From: an uncultured Streptococcus sp.
GTDB lineage: Bacteria > Bacillota > Bacilli > Lactobacillales > Streptococcaceae
NCBI GenBank assembly: GCA_934196125.1
Contig: CAKPVT010000024.1
Location: forward strand, 1 to 31,805
Length of the DNA: 31,805 nt
Direction: 5' to 3'
Shown: one piece after another, positions 14,846 to 23,789 of the stretch
Layout of the letters: every line of letters starts with the position of its first letter
Numbering within the stretch: position 1 is the first letter of the stretch
Made by a program: the position numbers and the translations under genes
Notes under the pieces: model-generated
The model's input: only the letters and a program-made list of their open reading frames with translations
Database searches by the model: none
Told to the model about the DNA's origin: nothing

Positions 14846-16450
14846 TTATTTGCTGTTTTCAATCGCTGCTGTCACAAAAGCTGTGTAAAGCTCTTCTGGA
14901 CGGTTTGGACGACTTTGAAGTTCTGGGTGATATTGAGCAGCCACGAAGAATTTTTTCTCTGGCAATTCAACAACTTCCATCAAGCGGTTATCTGGTGATA
15001 CACCTGAGAAAACAAAACCTGCTTCTTCAAATTGATCACGGAATTTAGTGTTAAATTCGTAACGGTGACGGTGACGACGCTGAACAACTTCTTGGTTGTT
15101 GTAAGCTTGTGCTGCACGTGAACCTGGTTTTAATTTACATGGGTAAAGCCCAAGACGGAGTGTTCCCCCCATATCTTCAATGTCAATTTGGTCACGCATA
15201 ATATCAATAATTGGATATTTAGTATCTGGATCAAGTTCGGCTGAATTTGCACCTTCCAAGTTCAATACGTTACGAGCAAATTCCACACAAGTCAATTGCA
15301 TACCAAGACAGATTCCAAGCATTGGCACGTCTTTTTCACGCGCATAGCGGATTGCTTCAATTTTACCTTCTGTACCACGTTGGCCAAAGCCACCCGGGAC
15401 GATGATACCATCAGCATCACCAAGCATTTCTTCAACATTGTCAGCTGTAAGATCGTTGGCATTAATCCATTTAAGGTCAATAGCCGTATCATTAACATAA
15501 CCTGAGTGTTTAAGAGCTTCAACAACTGAAAGGTAAGCGTCTGGCAATTCAACATATTTACCAACAAGAGCAATCTTAGTTGATTTTTTAAGATTCATAA
15601 TCTTATCAACCATTGCAGACCATTCTGACATATCAGCTTTTGGCACATCCAATTTCAAGTGGTCACAAACGATTTGGTCCATGTTTTGAGCTTGCATGTT
15701 AAGTGGAATTTGATAAATGTGATCCACATCAAGCGATTCAATAACAGCTTCTGGAGCAACATCACAGAATTGTGCCAACTTATTTTTAATGTTTTGACCA
15801 GCTGGTTTTTCTGTACGGATAACCAACATATTAGGTTGAATCCCAAGGCCACGCAATTCTTTAACAGAATGTTGTGTTGGTTTAGTTTTCATTTCACCAG
15901 CAACTTTAAGGTATGGAAGAAGTGTTGTGTGAATGTACATAACATTGTCAGCACCAACATCTGCTTTCATTTGGCGAAGGGCTTCAAGGAATGGAAGACT
16001 TTCAATATCACCAACTGTACCACCAACTTCTGTGATGATAACATCAGAATCAGTTGTTGTCGCAGCACGTTTGATTTTTTCTTTCAAAGCGTCTGTGATG
16101 TGTGGGATAACTTGGACAGTTGCACCAAGATATTCACCTTTACGTTCTTTACGAAGAACTTCGCTATAAATTTTACCAGTTGTTACGTTAGAATATTTGT
16201 TAAGGTTGATGTCAATAAAACGTTCATAGTGACCAAGGTCAAGGTCAGTTTCAGCACCATCGTCTGTCACGTAAACTTCACCGTGTTGATAAGGGCTCAT
16301 TGTACCTGGGTCAATGTTAATATAAGGGTCAAATTTTTGGATAGTTACTTTAAGACCGCGATTTTTCAAAAGACGACCAAGACTTGCAGCCACGATTCCC
16401 TTACCGATAGAAGAAACAACACCACCAGTAACAAAAATATACTTAGTCAT
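14846..16450 (-). CDS. pyrG: CTP synthase
   Basis: PyrG makes CTP from UTP, ATP and glutamine, the last step of de novo pyrimidine nucleotide synthesis. The 534 residues are the standard length. The N-terminal synthase domain starts TKYIFVTGGVVSSIGKG with its P-loop. The C-terminal class I glutamine amidotransferase domain has the nucleophile in GICLGMQ (Cys about 381) and the His/Glu pair in YHPELQSRP. An AGGAG at about 16461-16465 supports the ATG. The 188-nt leader carries a terminator and a GGGC start expected for CTP-dependent attenuation. Confidence 0.98.
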   Translation of the reverse strand: MTKYIFVTGGVVSSIGKGIVAASLGRLLKNRGLKVTIQKFDPYINIDPGTMSPYQHGEVYVTDDGAETDLDLGHYERFIDINLNKYSNVTTGKIYSEVLRKERKGEYLGATVQVIPHITDALKEKIKRAATTTDSDVIITEVGGTVGDIESLPFLEALRQMKADVGADNVMYIHTTLLPYLKVAGEMKTKPTQHSVKELRGLGIQPNMLVIRTEKPAGQNIKNKLAQFCDVAPEAVIESLDVDHIYQIPLNMQAQNMDQIVCDHLKLDVPKADMSEWSAMVDKIMNLKKSTKIALVGKYVELPDAYLSVVEALKHSGYVNDTAIDLKWINANDLTADNVEEMLGDADGIIVPGGFGQRGTEGKIEAIRYAREKDVPMLGICLGMQLTCVEFARNVLNLEGANSAELDPDTKYPIIDIMRDQIDIEDMGGTLRLGLYPCKLKPGSRAAQAYNNQEVVQRRHRHRYEFNTKFRDQFEEAGFVFSGVSPDNRLMEVVELPEKKFFVAAQYHPELQSRPNRPEELYTAFVTAAIENSK

Positions 16451-16584
16451 TAAATAAAACTCCTTTTAAATAAAATGATAGCAAACGATAAGTGCTTGAA
16501 GATTAAGAATAACAACAAATCAAAATATCCATAAGATATTTGATAAAAAAGTAAATAAACATTTACTTTTAGGAAAACAAAAAT

Positions 16585-16608
16585 AGCTCCCTAAAAAGTT
16601 AGGGAGCT
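16585..16608 (-). terminator. pyrG leader attenuator hairpin
   Basis: The perfect 10-bp stem AGCTCCCTAA (16585-16594) / TTAGGGAGCT (16599-16608) is followed on the minus strand by ATTTTTGTTTT. It stands between the pyrG promoter and the gene. Its 5' arm in the RNA carries CUCCC, which extra G residues at the 5' end of the transcript could pair with to prevent termination. Confidence 0.85.
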
Positions 16609-16633
16609 TTCATACGACCTCTAAAAAAGAGGT

Positions 16634-16673
16634 GCCCGAATAATAATATAAACTATCCTGTGGCGTTTGTCAA
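16634..16673 (-). promoter_or_regulatory. pyrG promoter with GGGC start (CTP sensor)
   Basis: Read on the minus strand: TTGACA (16673-16668), 17-bp spacer, TATATT (16650-16645), then 7 bases to GGGC at 16637-16634. In Bacillus subtilis and other Gram-positives pyrG transcripts starting GGGC gain extra G residues when CTP is low, which blocks the leader terminator. The parts seen here match that mechanism. Confidence 0.8.
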
Positions 16674-16722
16674 ATGATACTTGACAACTTTATTTAATTT
16701 AGTAAAAAACTAATGCTGATGA

Positions 16723-17286
16723 CTACTCTTCGTCTAAATCATCGTCTTCGTCGTTGATGTCATCTTCTTCGTCCAAATCTTCATCTGGAATAATTTCGTT
16801 GATTTCTGAATCGTATGACTCAACTTCTGATTTTTCGTCATCTGGATTTTCTTCATCGTATTCTAAGTCAGATGATTCAGGTGTGAAATCTTCATCTTCT
16901 GGATCATCATCTGAATAATCAATGGCATCTTCAGCACCATCCATGAAGGCATTAACACGTTTTGGTTTGCGTTTTGGTGCACCATTTTCATCTTCTTCAA
17001 GAGTGATGATTTCTTCGTCAATTTCATCAATAGCATACCATGAACGGATCCCCCATTTGTTATCCCCAAGTGGAATAAAAGTTCCGTCAACGTTCAATGC
17101 AGAATAAAAATATGGCAATGCTTCACGAATTTCTGCATCTGATTTTTCAAGGTAGTTTTGGATCTCATTTACAAGATCGCTGAAATACATTTCATGATCA
17201 CGTCCACGCTCTTCTAAAATCGCACGGGCAACTTCAATCATTGAAAGTTCGCTTTTTTCTTGTCCAGCAAATACTTCTAATTCCAA
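16723..17286 (-). CDS. rpoE: RNA polymerase delta subunit
   Basis: Delta is a Gram-positive RNA polymerase subunit that helps recycle the enzyme and displaces nucleic acids. The 187-residue product has the N-terminal HARE-HTH domain (about 5-85, with MIEVARAILE and GDNKWGIRSWY) and a long disordered acidic tail that is mostly Asp and Glu. It starts with TTG at 17286, supported by AAGGAG 8 nt upstream, and the sequence begins MELEVFAGQEKSELSM as in other streptococci. Transcribed from its own promoter; pyrG follows with a separate promoter. Confidence 0.96.
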   Translation of the reverse strand: MELEVFAGQEKSELSMIEVARAILEERGRDHEMYFSDLVNEIQNYLEKSDAEIREALPYFYSALNVDGTFIPLGDNKWGIRSWYAIDEIDEEIITLEEDENGAPKRKPKRVNAFMDGAEDAIDYSDDDPEDEDFTPESSDLEYDEENPDDEKSEVESYDSEINEIIPDEDLDEEDDINDEDDDLDEE

Positions 17287-17361
17287 GGTCGTTCTCCTTA
17301 TTATTTAGGATATGAGCAAATAGCCACAAAAACCCTATTATCTTAATTTTCGTTACTCTCT

Positions 17362-17390
17362 ATTTTACGCTAATTTTGTCAATTCGTCAA
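17362..17390 (-). promoter_or_regulatory. rpoE promoter
   Basis: Read on the minus strand: TTGACG (17390-17385), 17-bp spacer, TAAAAT (17367-17362). Predicted 5' leader of about 70 nt. Confidence 0.65.
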
Positions 17391-17420
17391 AAGATTTATA
17401 AGAATTTCTGATAAAGGGCA

Positions 17421-17455
17421 TAAAAAGCCAAGTAATCTTACGATTACCTGACTTT
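17421..17455 (-). terminator. tig terminator
   Basis: A hairpin centred on GTAATC-TTAC-GATTAC with an imperfect lower stem (AAGCC/TGACTTT side) runs on the minus strand into T5 after tig. Confidence 0.7.
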
Positions 17456-17477
17456 ATAGGTATTTATCTAAGATAAA

Positions 17478-18761
17478 TTATTTTACTTTTGCAGTGCTTG
17501 TGACAACGTCAACAGCTTTCTTCATAGCGATGTCGTGTTTAAGCATATCAGCTGAAAGAAGATTACGAACTTGTTCAACTTCCATGTTGTATTCTGAAGC
17601 AAGGTCGTTGATTTCTTTTTCGATTTCTTCGTCAGAAGCTTCAAATCCTTCAGCTTTAGCGATAGCTTCGATAACAAGATTAGTTTTAACACGTTTGTCA
17701 GCGTCAGCTTCGTATTGTTTGTGAAGGTCTTCTTCAGTTGTACCAGTCAATTGGAAGTACATTTCTGGAGAGATACCTTGACGTTGCATGTTGCCCATGA
17801 ATTCGTTCATAGCACGGTGCACTTCGTCATGTACCATTTCTTCTGGCAATTCAACGATTTCAGCGTTAGCAACTGCCAATTCAAGTGCAGCACCTTCAAC
17901 AGCATCATCGTATGCAATTTCTTTAGCTGCTTCAAGGTCTTTACGGTATTTAGCTTTCAATTCGTCAAGAGTTTCAACTTCTTCGTCGATGTCTTTAGCT
18001 AATTCGTCGTCAAGAGCTGGAACTTCTTTAGCTTTAACTTCGTGAACAGTTGTTACGAATTTAGCGTCTTTACCAGCAAGGTCTTCTGCTTGGTAGTTTT
18101 CCGGGAATGTTACGTTAACCTCAACAGTTTCACCAGCTTTAGCACCTACTAATTGGTCTTCAAAACCAGGGATGAATTGACCTGAACCAAGTTCAAGTGA
18201 GAAGTTATCACCTTTACCACCGTCAAATTCAGCACCGTCAACTGAACCTACGAAGTCAATAACAACTGTATCGCCAAGTTCTGCAGCGTCTTCTTTGATG
18301 ATAAGTTCAGCAAGGTTGTTGCGTTCGCGTTCAACTTTTTCGTCAACTTCAGCATCAGTTACTTCTTTTGTAGCTTCAACTGAAACTTCAAGGTCTTTAT
18401 AGTCACCAAGTTTTACTTCTGGTTTTGTAACAACTTCTGCAGTCAATGTCCATTCTTGACCTTTTTCCATTGATTGGATGTCAATTTTTGGTTGAGCAAC
18501 AACGTCAAGGCTAAGTTCAGCAACTGCTGCTTCGTATGCTGCTGGAAGGATAGCGTTCAAAGTATCTTCGTAAAGTGCTTCTTCACCAAATTTTTGGTTA
18601 AATACGGCACGTGGCATGTGTCCTTTACGGAATCCAGGTGCGTTTAAATTTTTCTTAACTTTGTTGAAAGCTTGATCAAGAGCTGGTTGGATTTTATCTT
18701 GACCGATTGTGAATGTAATCACGCCACGGTTAGTAGCTTTGTTTTCAAATGATACAGACAT
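17478..18761 (-). CDS. tig: trigger factor (ribosome-associated chaperone / PPIase)
   Basis: Trigger factor binds the ribosomal exit site and shields nascent chains; it also has prolyl isomerase activity. The 427 residues are full length. The N-terminal ribosome-binding domain has the signature GFRKGHMPR near residue 44. The FKBP-type PPIase domain follows (about 150-245: GDTVVIDFVGSVDG, FSLELGSGQFIPGFEDQLVG). The C-terminal helical chaperone domain completes it. GGAGA upstream of the ATG supports the start. Highly acidic and strongly codon-biased. Confidence 0.98.
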   Translation of the reverse strand: MSVSFENKATNRGVITFTIGQDKIQPALDQAFNKVKKNLNAPGFRKGHMPRAVFNQKFGEEALYEDTLNAILPAAYEAAVAELSLDVVAQPKIDIQSMEKGQEWTLTAEVVTKPEVKLGDYKDLEVSVEATKEVTDAEVDEKVERERNNLAELIIKEDAAELGDTVVIDFVGSVDGAEFDGGKGDNFSLELGSGQFIPGFEDQLVGAKAGETVEVNVTFPENYQAEDLAGKDAKFVTTVHEVKAKEVPALDDELAKDIDEEVETLDELKAKYRKDLEAAKEIAYDDAVEGAALELAVANAEIVELPEEMVHDEVHRAMNEFMGNMQRQGISPEMYFQLTGTTEEDLHKQYEADADKRVKTNLVIEAIAKAEGFEASDEEIEKEINDLASEYNMEVEQVRNLLSADMLKHDIAMKKAVDVVTSTAKVK

Positions 18762-19008
18762 GAAGTCATTTCTCCTTAAAATTTTATATACAGTTTAGTT
18801 TACCATATTTTACGGGCTTTTAAAAGTTTTTTGTGTAAAAATCCTAGGTCAATCACCACTCTATTTGCGGAATTGCTGCGTATTAGATAGGCTCTTAATG
18901 ACATTGCAGTCAACTTTTCTCATTTTACTGTCCTACATAAAACTTTTGGTAATTCTTAATTTATATTAAAAACTTGCTTGCTATTCGTTTTTTTAATAAA
19001 CTAAGGGT

Positions 19009-19851
19009 ATGAATATTATCTCTAAATATCTCGAACAATTACAAATCGAACAAATCGCTGTGGAGCTTATTTCTAAGTCGGTTTCATTGATACTTCTTTT
19101 TCTATTTTTCTTAATTGTAAGACGCGTTGCTGATTTTATTTTTAAACATGCGGTAGAAAAATCAATTACGCTTTCGCACCAAACGGAAGCTCGCCAAAAG
19201 ACAATCAGCAAACTTTTGCACAACATCATGAACTACACCATTTACTTTTTCCTACTTTCCTGGGTGTTGGGTATTCTTGGCGTTCCAGTTTCTAGTTTAT
19301 TGGCTGGTGCTAGTCTTGCTGGGGTCGCTATTGGGCTTGGTGCACAAGGCTTTTTAACTGACGTGGTTAACGGATTCTTTATTCTTCTTGAAAATCAATT
19401 TGAAGTCGGTGATTCTGTCGTTATTGGAACAGTTGAAGGAAATATTTCAAGCGTCGGTATTCGTACCACACAAATTCGCGGCTTCGACGGAACACTTCAT
19501 TTTATTCCTAATCGTAATATTACTGTTGTTTCTAACAAATCACGTGGTGATATGCGTGTTCAGATTGATATTCCAATCTACGCTCACACAGACTTAGAAA
19601 AAATCTCAAATATCATTAAGACGATTAACAAAGAACAGCTACCATCTTATCCTGAAATCGTTGGTAGTCCAACCATTTTAGGGCCACGTACAAATAGCAC
19701 CGCACAACTTGTTTTCCGTGTTGATATTTTCGTACAAAATGGCAAACAAAATTATATCTATTCTAATTTTTATCGTCTTTATCAAGAGGCACTTTTGGAA
19801 AATGATATCTCACTACCAACCATGTACGCTAACCCAACACTTTCAAAATAA
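19009..19851 (+). CDS. mscS: MscS-family mechanosensitive channel
   Basis: The only clear plus-strand gene. The 280-residue protein has three predicted membrane segments (about 18-40, 65-85, 95-115). The pore-lining part is GASLAGVAIGLGAQGFLTDVVNGFFILLENQFEVGD, the hallmark of MscS, followed by the soluble beta/mixed domain (VGIRTTQIRGFDGTLHFIPN). It releases solutes on hypo-osmotic shock. The ATG at 19009 has only a weak AAGGG site close to it. It is divergent from tig and convergent with the DUF436 gene, with a shared terminator. Confidence 0.93.
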   Translation: MNIISKYLEQLQIEQIAVELISKSVSLILLFLFFLIVRRVADFIFKHAVEKSITLSHQTEARQKTISKLLHNIMNYTIYFFLLSWVLGILGVPVSSLLAGASLAGVAIGLGAQGFLTDVVNGFFILLENQFEVGDSVVIGTVEGNISSVGIRTTQIRGFDGTLHFIPNRNITVVSNKSRGDMRVQIDIPIYAHTDLEKISNIIKTINKEQLPSYPEIVGSPTILGPRTNSTAQLVFRVDIFVQNGKQNYIYSNFYRLYQEALLENDISLPTMYANPTLSK

Positions 19852-19860
19852 CAAGACAAG

Positions 19861-19892
19861 AAAAAGGTTGAAGTTTAACACTTCAACCTTTT
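19861..19892. terminator. bidirectional terminator, mscS / DUF436
   Basis: AAAGGTTGAAG / CTTCAACCTTT (about 19863-19873 with 19881-19891) is an 11-bp stem with A-rich left and T-rich right flanks, so it can act in both directions between two convergent genes. Confidence 0.88.
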
Positions 19893-19896
19893 ATTT

Positions 19897-20460
19897 TTAA
19901 AATTTTCGAATTGGGTCTGATGTATAAGTTGCACGCGCGCCACCAATTAATTTTGGTCGGCTAGCTAAAGCTGTCACATGAGCGCCGCCCAACTCACGTT
20001 GCACTGGAATTAACGGCACTTGTACGCACTTGACATGCATACCAATAAAGGTATCTCCAATATCTAGCCCAGCATGTGCCACGATTTCTTCAACCTCGAC
20101 AGGATCTTGCATGAACTTGAAAGCAGCAACTTGACCACTTCCTCCAACGTGCAGATTTGGAATGACATTAACGATTTCTAATTCTTTTTTCTCAGCTAAT
20201 TCGCGTTCAACCGTCAAAGCACGATTTAAATGTTCACAACCTTGCACAGCTAGACAAATTCCACGCTCATTTAGCACACCTAAAATCGTCTTAACAATCA
20301 CTTCACCGATTTCAGCACTGCTATTTTTTCCAATCAAACCACCAACCACTTCACTAGATGACAATCCAAGGACAAAAATTTGTCCTTTTTTAATGGCAGA
20401 GCGTTCAATAATATCAACGGCAATCACTCGTGTTTGATCCGCTAAAGCCTTTAAATCCAT
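19897..20460 (-). CDS. DUF436 (TIGR01440, YwlG-like) protein
   Basis: A 187-residue member of the conserved but uncharacterised DUF436 family. Recognisable parts are the N-terminal ALADQTRVIAVDIIER, LGLSSSEVVGG, the AVQGCEHLNRALTVER segment and GGSGQVAAFKFMQDPVEVEEI. No membrane segment or signal peptide. It is the last gene of the truA operon, 15 bases after the ECF S component. The family's function is unknown to me; its company with a vitamin transporter and kinase may be incidental. Confidence 0.9.
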   Translation of the reverse strand: MDLKALADQTRVIAVDIIERSAIKKGQIFVLGLSSSEVVGGLIGKNSSAEIGEVIVKTILGVLNERGICLAVQGCEHLNRALTVERELAEKKELEIVNVIPNLHVGGSGQVAAFKFMQDPVEVEEIVAHAGLDIGDTFIGMHVKCVQVPLIPVQRELGGAHVTALASRPKLIGGARATYTSDPIRKF

Positions 20461-20475
20461 ACTAATCCTCCGTAC

Positions 20476-20943
20476 CTATTTATTTTCAAAATGTTGATAA
20501 GCCAGATAAACGAGGTAACCAACTAACATTCCAAAAAGATTTTGCAAAAGATTTCCAGGAATACCAGCCAGAGCACCTCCTAGACCATAACCTAAAAGAA
20601 GAGCCGCTAAGAAATACCAGCCAACCATCAAAATACTAGCCAGAATAAGCCCTAAAATGCGTTTTTTCCCAGTCCATCCTGCAAAATACCCTTGCGCTCC
20701 ATGAGCAATTAAACTGTGAAACATGTATTGTGGATAACCTAACAACAGGTCGATGAGAAAGCCAGATAAGCCACCAACAATTGCTCCAGATTTTGAACCT
20801 AAATAATAAGCCGTAAAATAAATTCCAACATCTAACAAGGTCAAATAACCCGTCGGCGTTGGGACATGAATAAACGCCAAAACAACACTCAAGGCAGTCA
20901 AAACAGCCATTAGGGTTAAGTCATGCGTATTAGTTTTCTTCAT
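20476..20943 (-). CDS. ECF transporter S component, probable pyridoxine (PdxU2-like)
   Basis: S components bind a vitamin and work with the shared EcfA/A'/T module. The 155-residue protein has about five to six hydrophobic segments, starting LTLMAVLTALSVVLAFIHV, with the short conserved segment GGLSGFLIDLLLGYPQYMFHS. The start overlaps the kinase stop by 14 bases, so the pair is translationally coupled; a transporter fused in expression to a pyridoxine/HMP kinase suggests vitamin B6 or HMP uptake with trapping by phosphorylation. The exact substrate is inference. Confidence 0.85.
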   Translation of the reverse strand: MKKTNTHDLTLMAVLTALSVVLAFIHVPTPTGYLTLLDVGIYFTAYYLGSKSGAIVGGLSGFLIDLLLGYPQYMFHSLIAHGAQGYFAGWTGKKRILGLILASILMVGWYFLAALLLGYGLGGALAGIPGNLLQNLFGMLVGYLVYLAYQHFENK

Positions 20944-21697
20944 AATTTTGTTTCACTCCATATTGGTCTGAATGACGAATCGCTTGATAAACGAATTCTT
21001 TAGATTGTTCAACAGCAGCTTTGGCAGACTTTCCAAGTACTAATTGGCTTGCAATGCTTGAAGCGAATGTACAACCAGCACCGATATTATTATTTTCAAG
21101 GATAGGTGTCTCAAAAACAGTCACGTTTTCACCGTCGTAAAAAACGTCAATCGCTTTTTCCTTACTTAATCGGTTGCCACCTTTAACAACCACATTTTTC
21201 GCTCCTAACTGGTGCAATTTTTTCACCGCAGCTTTCATATCATCCAAAGTTTTGATTGAGGATTGGGTCAATAGCTCAGCTTCTACCAAATTCGGCGTGA
21301 TAATGGTCACATATGGAAAAAATTTCAAGAGTTCATCACGAAGTGCCGAAACTTCAACATCATGTTTTTCTTTACAAACCAAAACTGGGTCAAGAACAAT
21401 TGGAATTCCAACGTGCGATTTAACGAATCCAAGTGCTAAATCAGCAACTTTCACGTTTGGCAACAAACCAAGTTTTATCCCTGAAAAAGGAACATCTTTG
21501 AGACTATTTAATTGGTGAGAAAAAACTGTTTCATCTGTCGCAAAAACATCAAATCCATTTTCTGTCAATGCCGTTAAGCAAGTTACCGCTAGAAAACCAT
21601 GCAAGCAATTGGTTGTATAGGTCGCCAAATCAGCATAAAGACCACCGCCACTAAAAATATCATTTCCTGAAATGGCTAAAATGTACTTATTCGTCAT
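20930..21697 (-). CDS. pyridoxine / hydroxymethylpyrimidine kinase (ThiD/PdxK type)
   Basis: A 255-residue ribokinase-superfamily enzyme of the ThiD/PdxK branch, which phosphorylates B6 vitamers or HMP. It has the substrate-side motif SGNDIFSGGG at 10-19, the KGG segment at 172-174 and the catalytic motif NNIGAGCTF with C209 in the anion hole, as in the dual-cysteine pyridoxal kinases. The N-terminal S/N-x-x-x-S-G-G part is degenerate compared with classical ThiD (SDSSGGAG), which favours a pyridoxine kinase. It overlaps truA by 11 bases and the ECF gene by 14. Confidence 0.85.
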   Translation of the reverse strand: MTNKYILAISGNDIFSGGGLYADLATYTTNCLHGFLAVTCLTALTENGFDVFATDETVFSHQLNSLKDVPFSGIKLGLLPNVKVADLALGFVKSHVGIPIVLDPVLVCKEKHDVEVSALRDELLKFFPYVTIITPNLVEAELLTQSSIKTLDDMKAAVKKLHQLGAKNVVVKGGNRLSKEKAIDVFYDGENVTVFETPILENNNIGAGCTFASSIASQLVLGKSAKAAVEQSKEFVYQAIRHSDQYGVKQNYEEN

Positions 21698-22436
21698 AAT
21701 TAATCTCCTTTAAATAAAGACCATTCCCTGCTGCCGTAGGGCCTGCTAAATCACGATTTTTCGACTCTAAAACCGTCTTAATCTGACTAACCGGCATACG
21801 ACCATTACCGATTTTCAACAAGGTTCCAACCATATTGCGCACTTGCTTGTAAAGAAAGCCATTACCACTGAATGTAAACACAAAGAAACCTGTTTTGTCA
21901 TCAATAGCAACTGTTGCTCGCGTAATCGTGCGAACTTTATTTTCAACAGAAGTCCCAGAAGCCGTGAAACCTGTAAAATCATGCGTCCCTACCAAATCCT
22001 TAATGGCTTCTTGCATACTTGTCAAATCTAGGGGATAAGGATAATGCGTCGCATAATGTCGCATCATTGGATTTTTGGGTCGCCCAGCATCTACTAAAAA
22101 CTCATAAGTCTTGCTGTGCTTATTGTAACGGGCATGAAACTCATCACTGACTTGCTCGACTTTCACCACATCTATATCTTCTGGAGACTGCGTATCCAAA
22201 CCAAATCGTAATTTTTTCACATCACGCGCCTGTAGCAAATCAAAATGTACGACCTGTCCATAAGCATGCACCCCTGAATCTGTACGACCAGCACCATGCA
22301 CTTTAACTGGGTTATCGCTATTTAATTTCTGTAATGTTTTTTCTAATTCTTCCTGAACAGAACGCTCACTCGGCTGTCGTTGAAAGCCAGCAAAAAGCCT
22401 ACCGTCATAGGAAATCGTTGCTTTATATCTTACCAT
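21687..22436 (-). CDS. truA: tRNA pseudouridine(38-40) synthase
   Basis: TruA converts uridines 38, 39 and 40 of the anticodon arm to pseudouridine. The 249-residue product is full length; the catalytic aspartate is D53 in GAGRTDSGVHA, and FLYKQVRNMVGTLL is the second conserved block. The ATG at 22436 has no Shine-Dalgarno. An extended -10 (TGATAAAAT) ends 6 bases before it, so transcription may begin at the ATG itself. First gene of a four-gene operon. Confidence 0.96.
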   Translation of the reverse strand: MVRYKATISYDGRLFAGFQRQPSERSVQEELEKTLQKLNSDNPVKVHGAGRTDSGVHAYGQVVHFDLLQARDVKKLRFGLDTQSPEDIDVVKVEQVSDEFHARYNKHSKTYEFLVDAGRPKNPMMRHYATHYPYPLDLTSMQEAIKDLVGTHDFTGFTASGTSVENKVRTITRATVAIDDKTGFFVFTFSGNGFLYKQVRNMVGTLLKIGNGRMPVSQIKTVLESKNRDLAGPTAAGNGLYLKEINYDE

Positions 22437-22442
22437 GAGTGT

Positions 22443-22451
22443 ATTTTATCA
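22443..22451 (-). promoter_or_regulatory. truA operon extended -10 promoter
   Basis: The minus strand reads TGATAAAAT with the hexamer TAAAAT at 22448-22443. Six bases then separate it from the truA ATG. No good -35. Confidence 0.45.
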
Positions 22452-22511
22452 TCTTAACAAAAGACTTTCTAGAAAATTTAGAACAAACTGTCCCCATACA
22501 GAACTTTACAT

Positions 22512-22547
22512 AAAAAAAGAGATTGGAAATATTAGTTTCCAATCTCT
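22512..22547 (-). terminator. dnaJ terminator
   Basis: The perfect 12-bp stem AGAGATTGGAAA (22518-22529) / TTTCCAATCTCT (22536-22547) runs on the minus strand into seven T, just after dnaJ. Confidence 0.92.
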
Positions 22548-22555
22548 GTGAGAGT

Positions 22556-23701
22556 TTATTCACCGTCAAAGGCGTCTTTCATTTTGTTAAAGAATCCTTT
22601 TTTCTTAGGATTAACAACTTTGTCACCACCTGCTGCTGCGAAGTTTTTAAGCGCTTCGACTTGAGCATCATTAAGTTTGATTGGTGTTACGATATTGACG
22701 GTTACATGTTGGTCTCCTTGACCTCCACCACGCAATTTCGGAGCACCTTTACCTTTGAGGCGGAATGTCTTACCAGTTTGTGTTCCAGCTGGGATTGTCA
22801 TTTCAACATCACCATGCACCGTTGGCACTTCGACAGTATCACCAAGAGCTGCTTGAACAAAGCTAATATTCATGTTGTAGTAAATGGTTGAGCCATTACG
22901 TTCAAATTGCTTACTTGGTAAAACATTGATAATAACGAAGAGGTCACCATAAGGTCCACCGTTAAAGCCTGCTTCACCTTGACCTTGCAAGCGAATTTGT
23001 TGACCGGTTTCAACACCTGCTGGAATCTTAACAGATACTTTATGAGTTTTCCTTTCATGACCAGTACCATGACAAGTGTGACAAGGTTCTTTAATTTCTT
23101 TACCTGTACCATGGCAGACATCACAAGTTACTTGACGACGCATCATACCAAGAGGTGTCTGTGTATCAACATTAATAACTCCTGAACCATGACAACGACT
23201 ACATGTTACAGGGCTAGTTCCAGGTTTAGCGCCTGTACCAGAACATGTTGAACAAGTTGATTCACGGTTATAAGCCACTTCTTTTTCAACACCAAAAACA
23301 GCTTCTTCAAAACTCAAATTCACACGGTATTGAAGGTCATCTCCTTGACGTGGCGCATTTGGATTACGCATGCCTCCACCGCCACCAAAGAGGCTTGAGA
23401 AGATATCTTCGAAACCACCAAAGCCAGCACCACCACCATCGAAACCACCAAAGCCACCAGCTCCGCCACCAAAGTCGCCATTAGCTCCCGCAGCACCATA
23501 TTGATCATAAGCGGCACGTTTTTGCTCATCACCTAGCGTTTCATAAGCCTCTTGAACTTCTTTGTACTTTTCTTCAGCACCAGGTTCTTTGTTAATATCT
23601 GGGTGGTACTTTTTCGACATTTTTCGATAAGCTTTTTTAATCTCATCTTGCGAAGCGTCTTTAGAAACACCCAAACGATCGTAAAATTCTGTATTGTTCA
23701 T
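22556..23701 (-). CDS. dnaJ: DnaJ (Hsp40) co-chaperone
   Basis: DnaJ delivers clients to DnaK and stimulates its ATPase. The 381-residue protein has the J domain (1-70, HPD at 33-35), a Gly/Phe-rich linker (about 75-125), the zinc-binding domain with four CxxCxGxG repeats (CSTCSGTG, CSRCHGSG, CDVCHGTG, CHTCHGTG) and the C-terminal client-binding domains. The start MNNTEFYDRLGVSKDAS matches streptococcal DnaJ; a frame running 22 codons further up has no homology-like sequence. No clear Shine-Dalgarno precedes this ATG, which is odd for a chaperone. Confidence 0.97.
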   Translation of the reverse strand: MNNTEFYDRLGVSKDASQDEIKKAYRKMSKKYHPDINKEPGAEEKYKEVQEAYETLGDEQKRAAYDQYGAAGANGDFGGGAGGFGGFDGGGAGFGGFEDIFSSLFGGGGGMRNPNAPRQGDDLQYRVNLSFEEAVFGVEKEVAYNRESTCSTCSGTGAKPGTSPVTCSRCHGSGVINVDTQTPLGMMRRQVTCDVCHGTGKEIKEPCHTCHGTGHERKTHKVSVKIPAGVETGQQIRLQGQGEAGFNGGPYGDLFVIINVLPSKQFERNGSTIYYNMNISFVQAALGDTVEVPTVHGDVEMTIPAGTQTGKTFRLKGKGAPKLRGGGQGDQHVTVNIVTPIKLNDAQVEALKNFAAAGGDKVVNPKKKGFFNKMKDAFDGE

Positions 23702-23789
23702 AATTAAGATACAAAGGGCGTTAAGCGACTCAAAGAAAAATAGGAAACTTTCCCGACGATGCTGCATCTAGGTAAAGTTTTATCTTTTT

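Noticed and set aside
15659..16453. Long plus-strand ORF of 264 codons
   Set aside because: It is antisense to pyrG and has no ribosome site; codon bias of the real gene keeps the opposite frame open.
23701..23767. 22-codon N-terminal extension of dnaJ
   Set aside because: The J domain starts at MNNTEFYDRLGVSKDAS as in relatives; the extension is not protein-like and there is no ribosome site before it.
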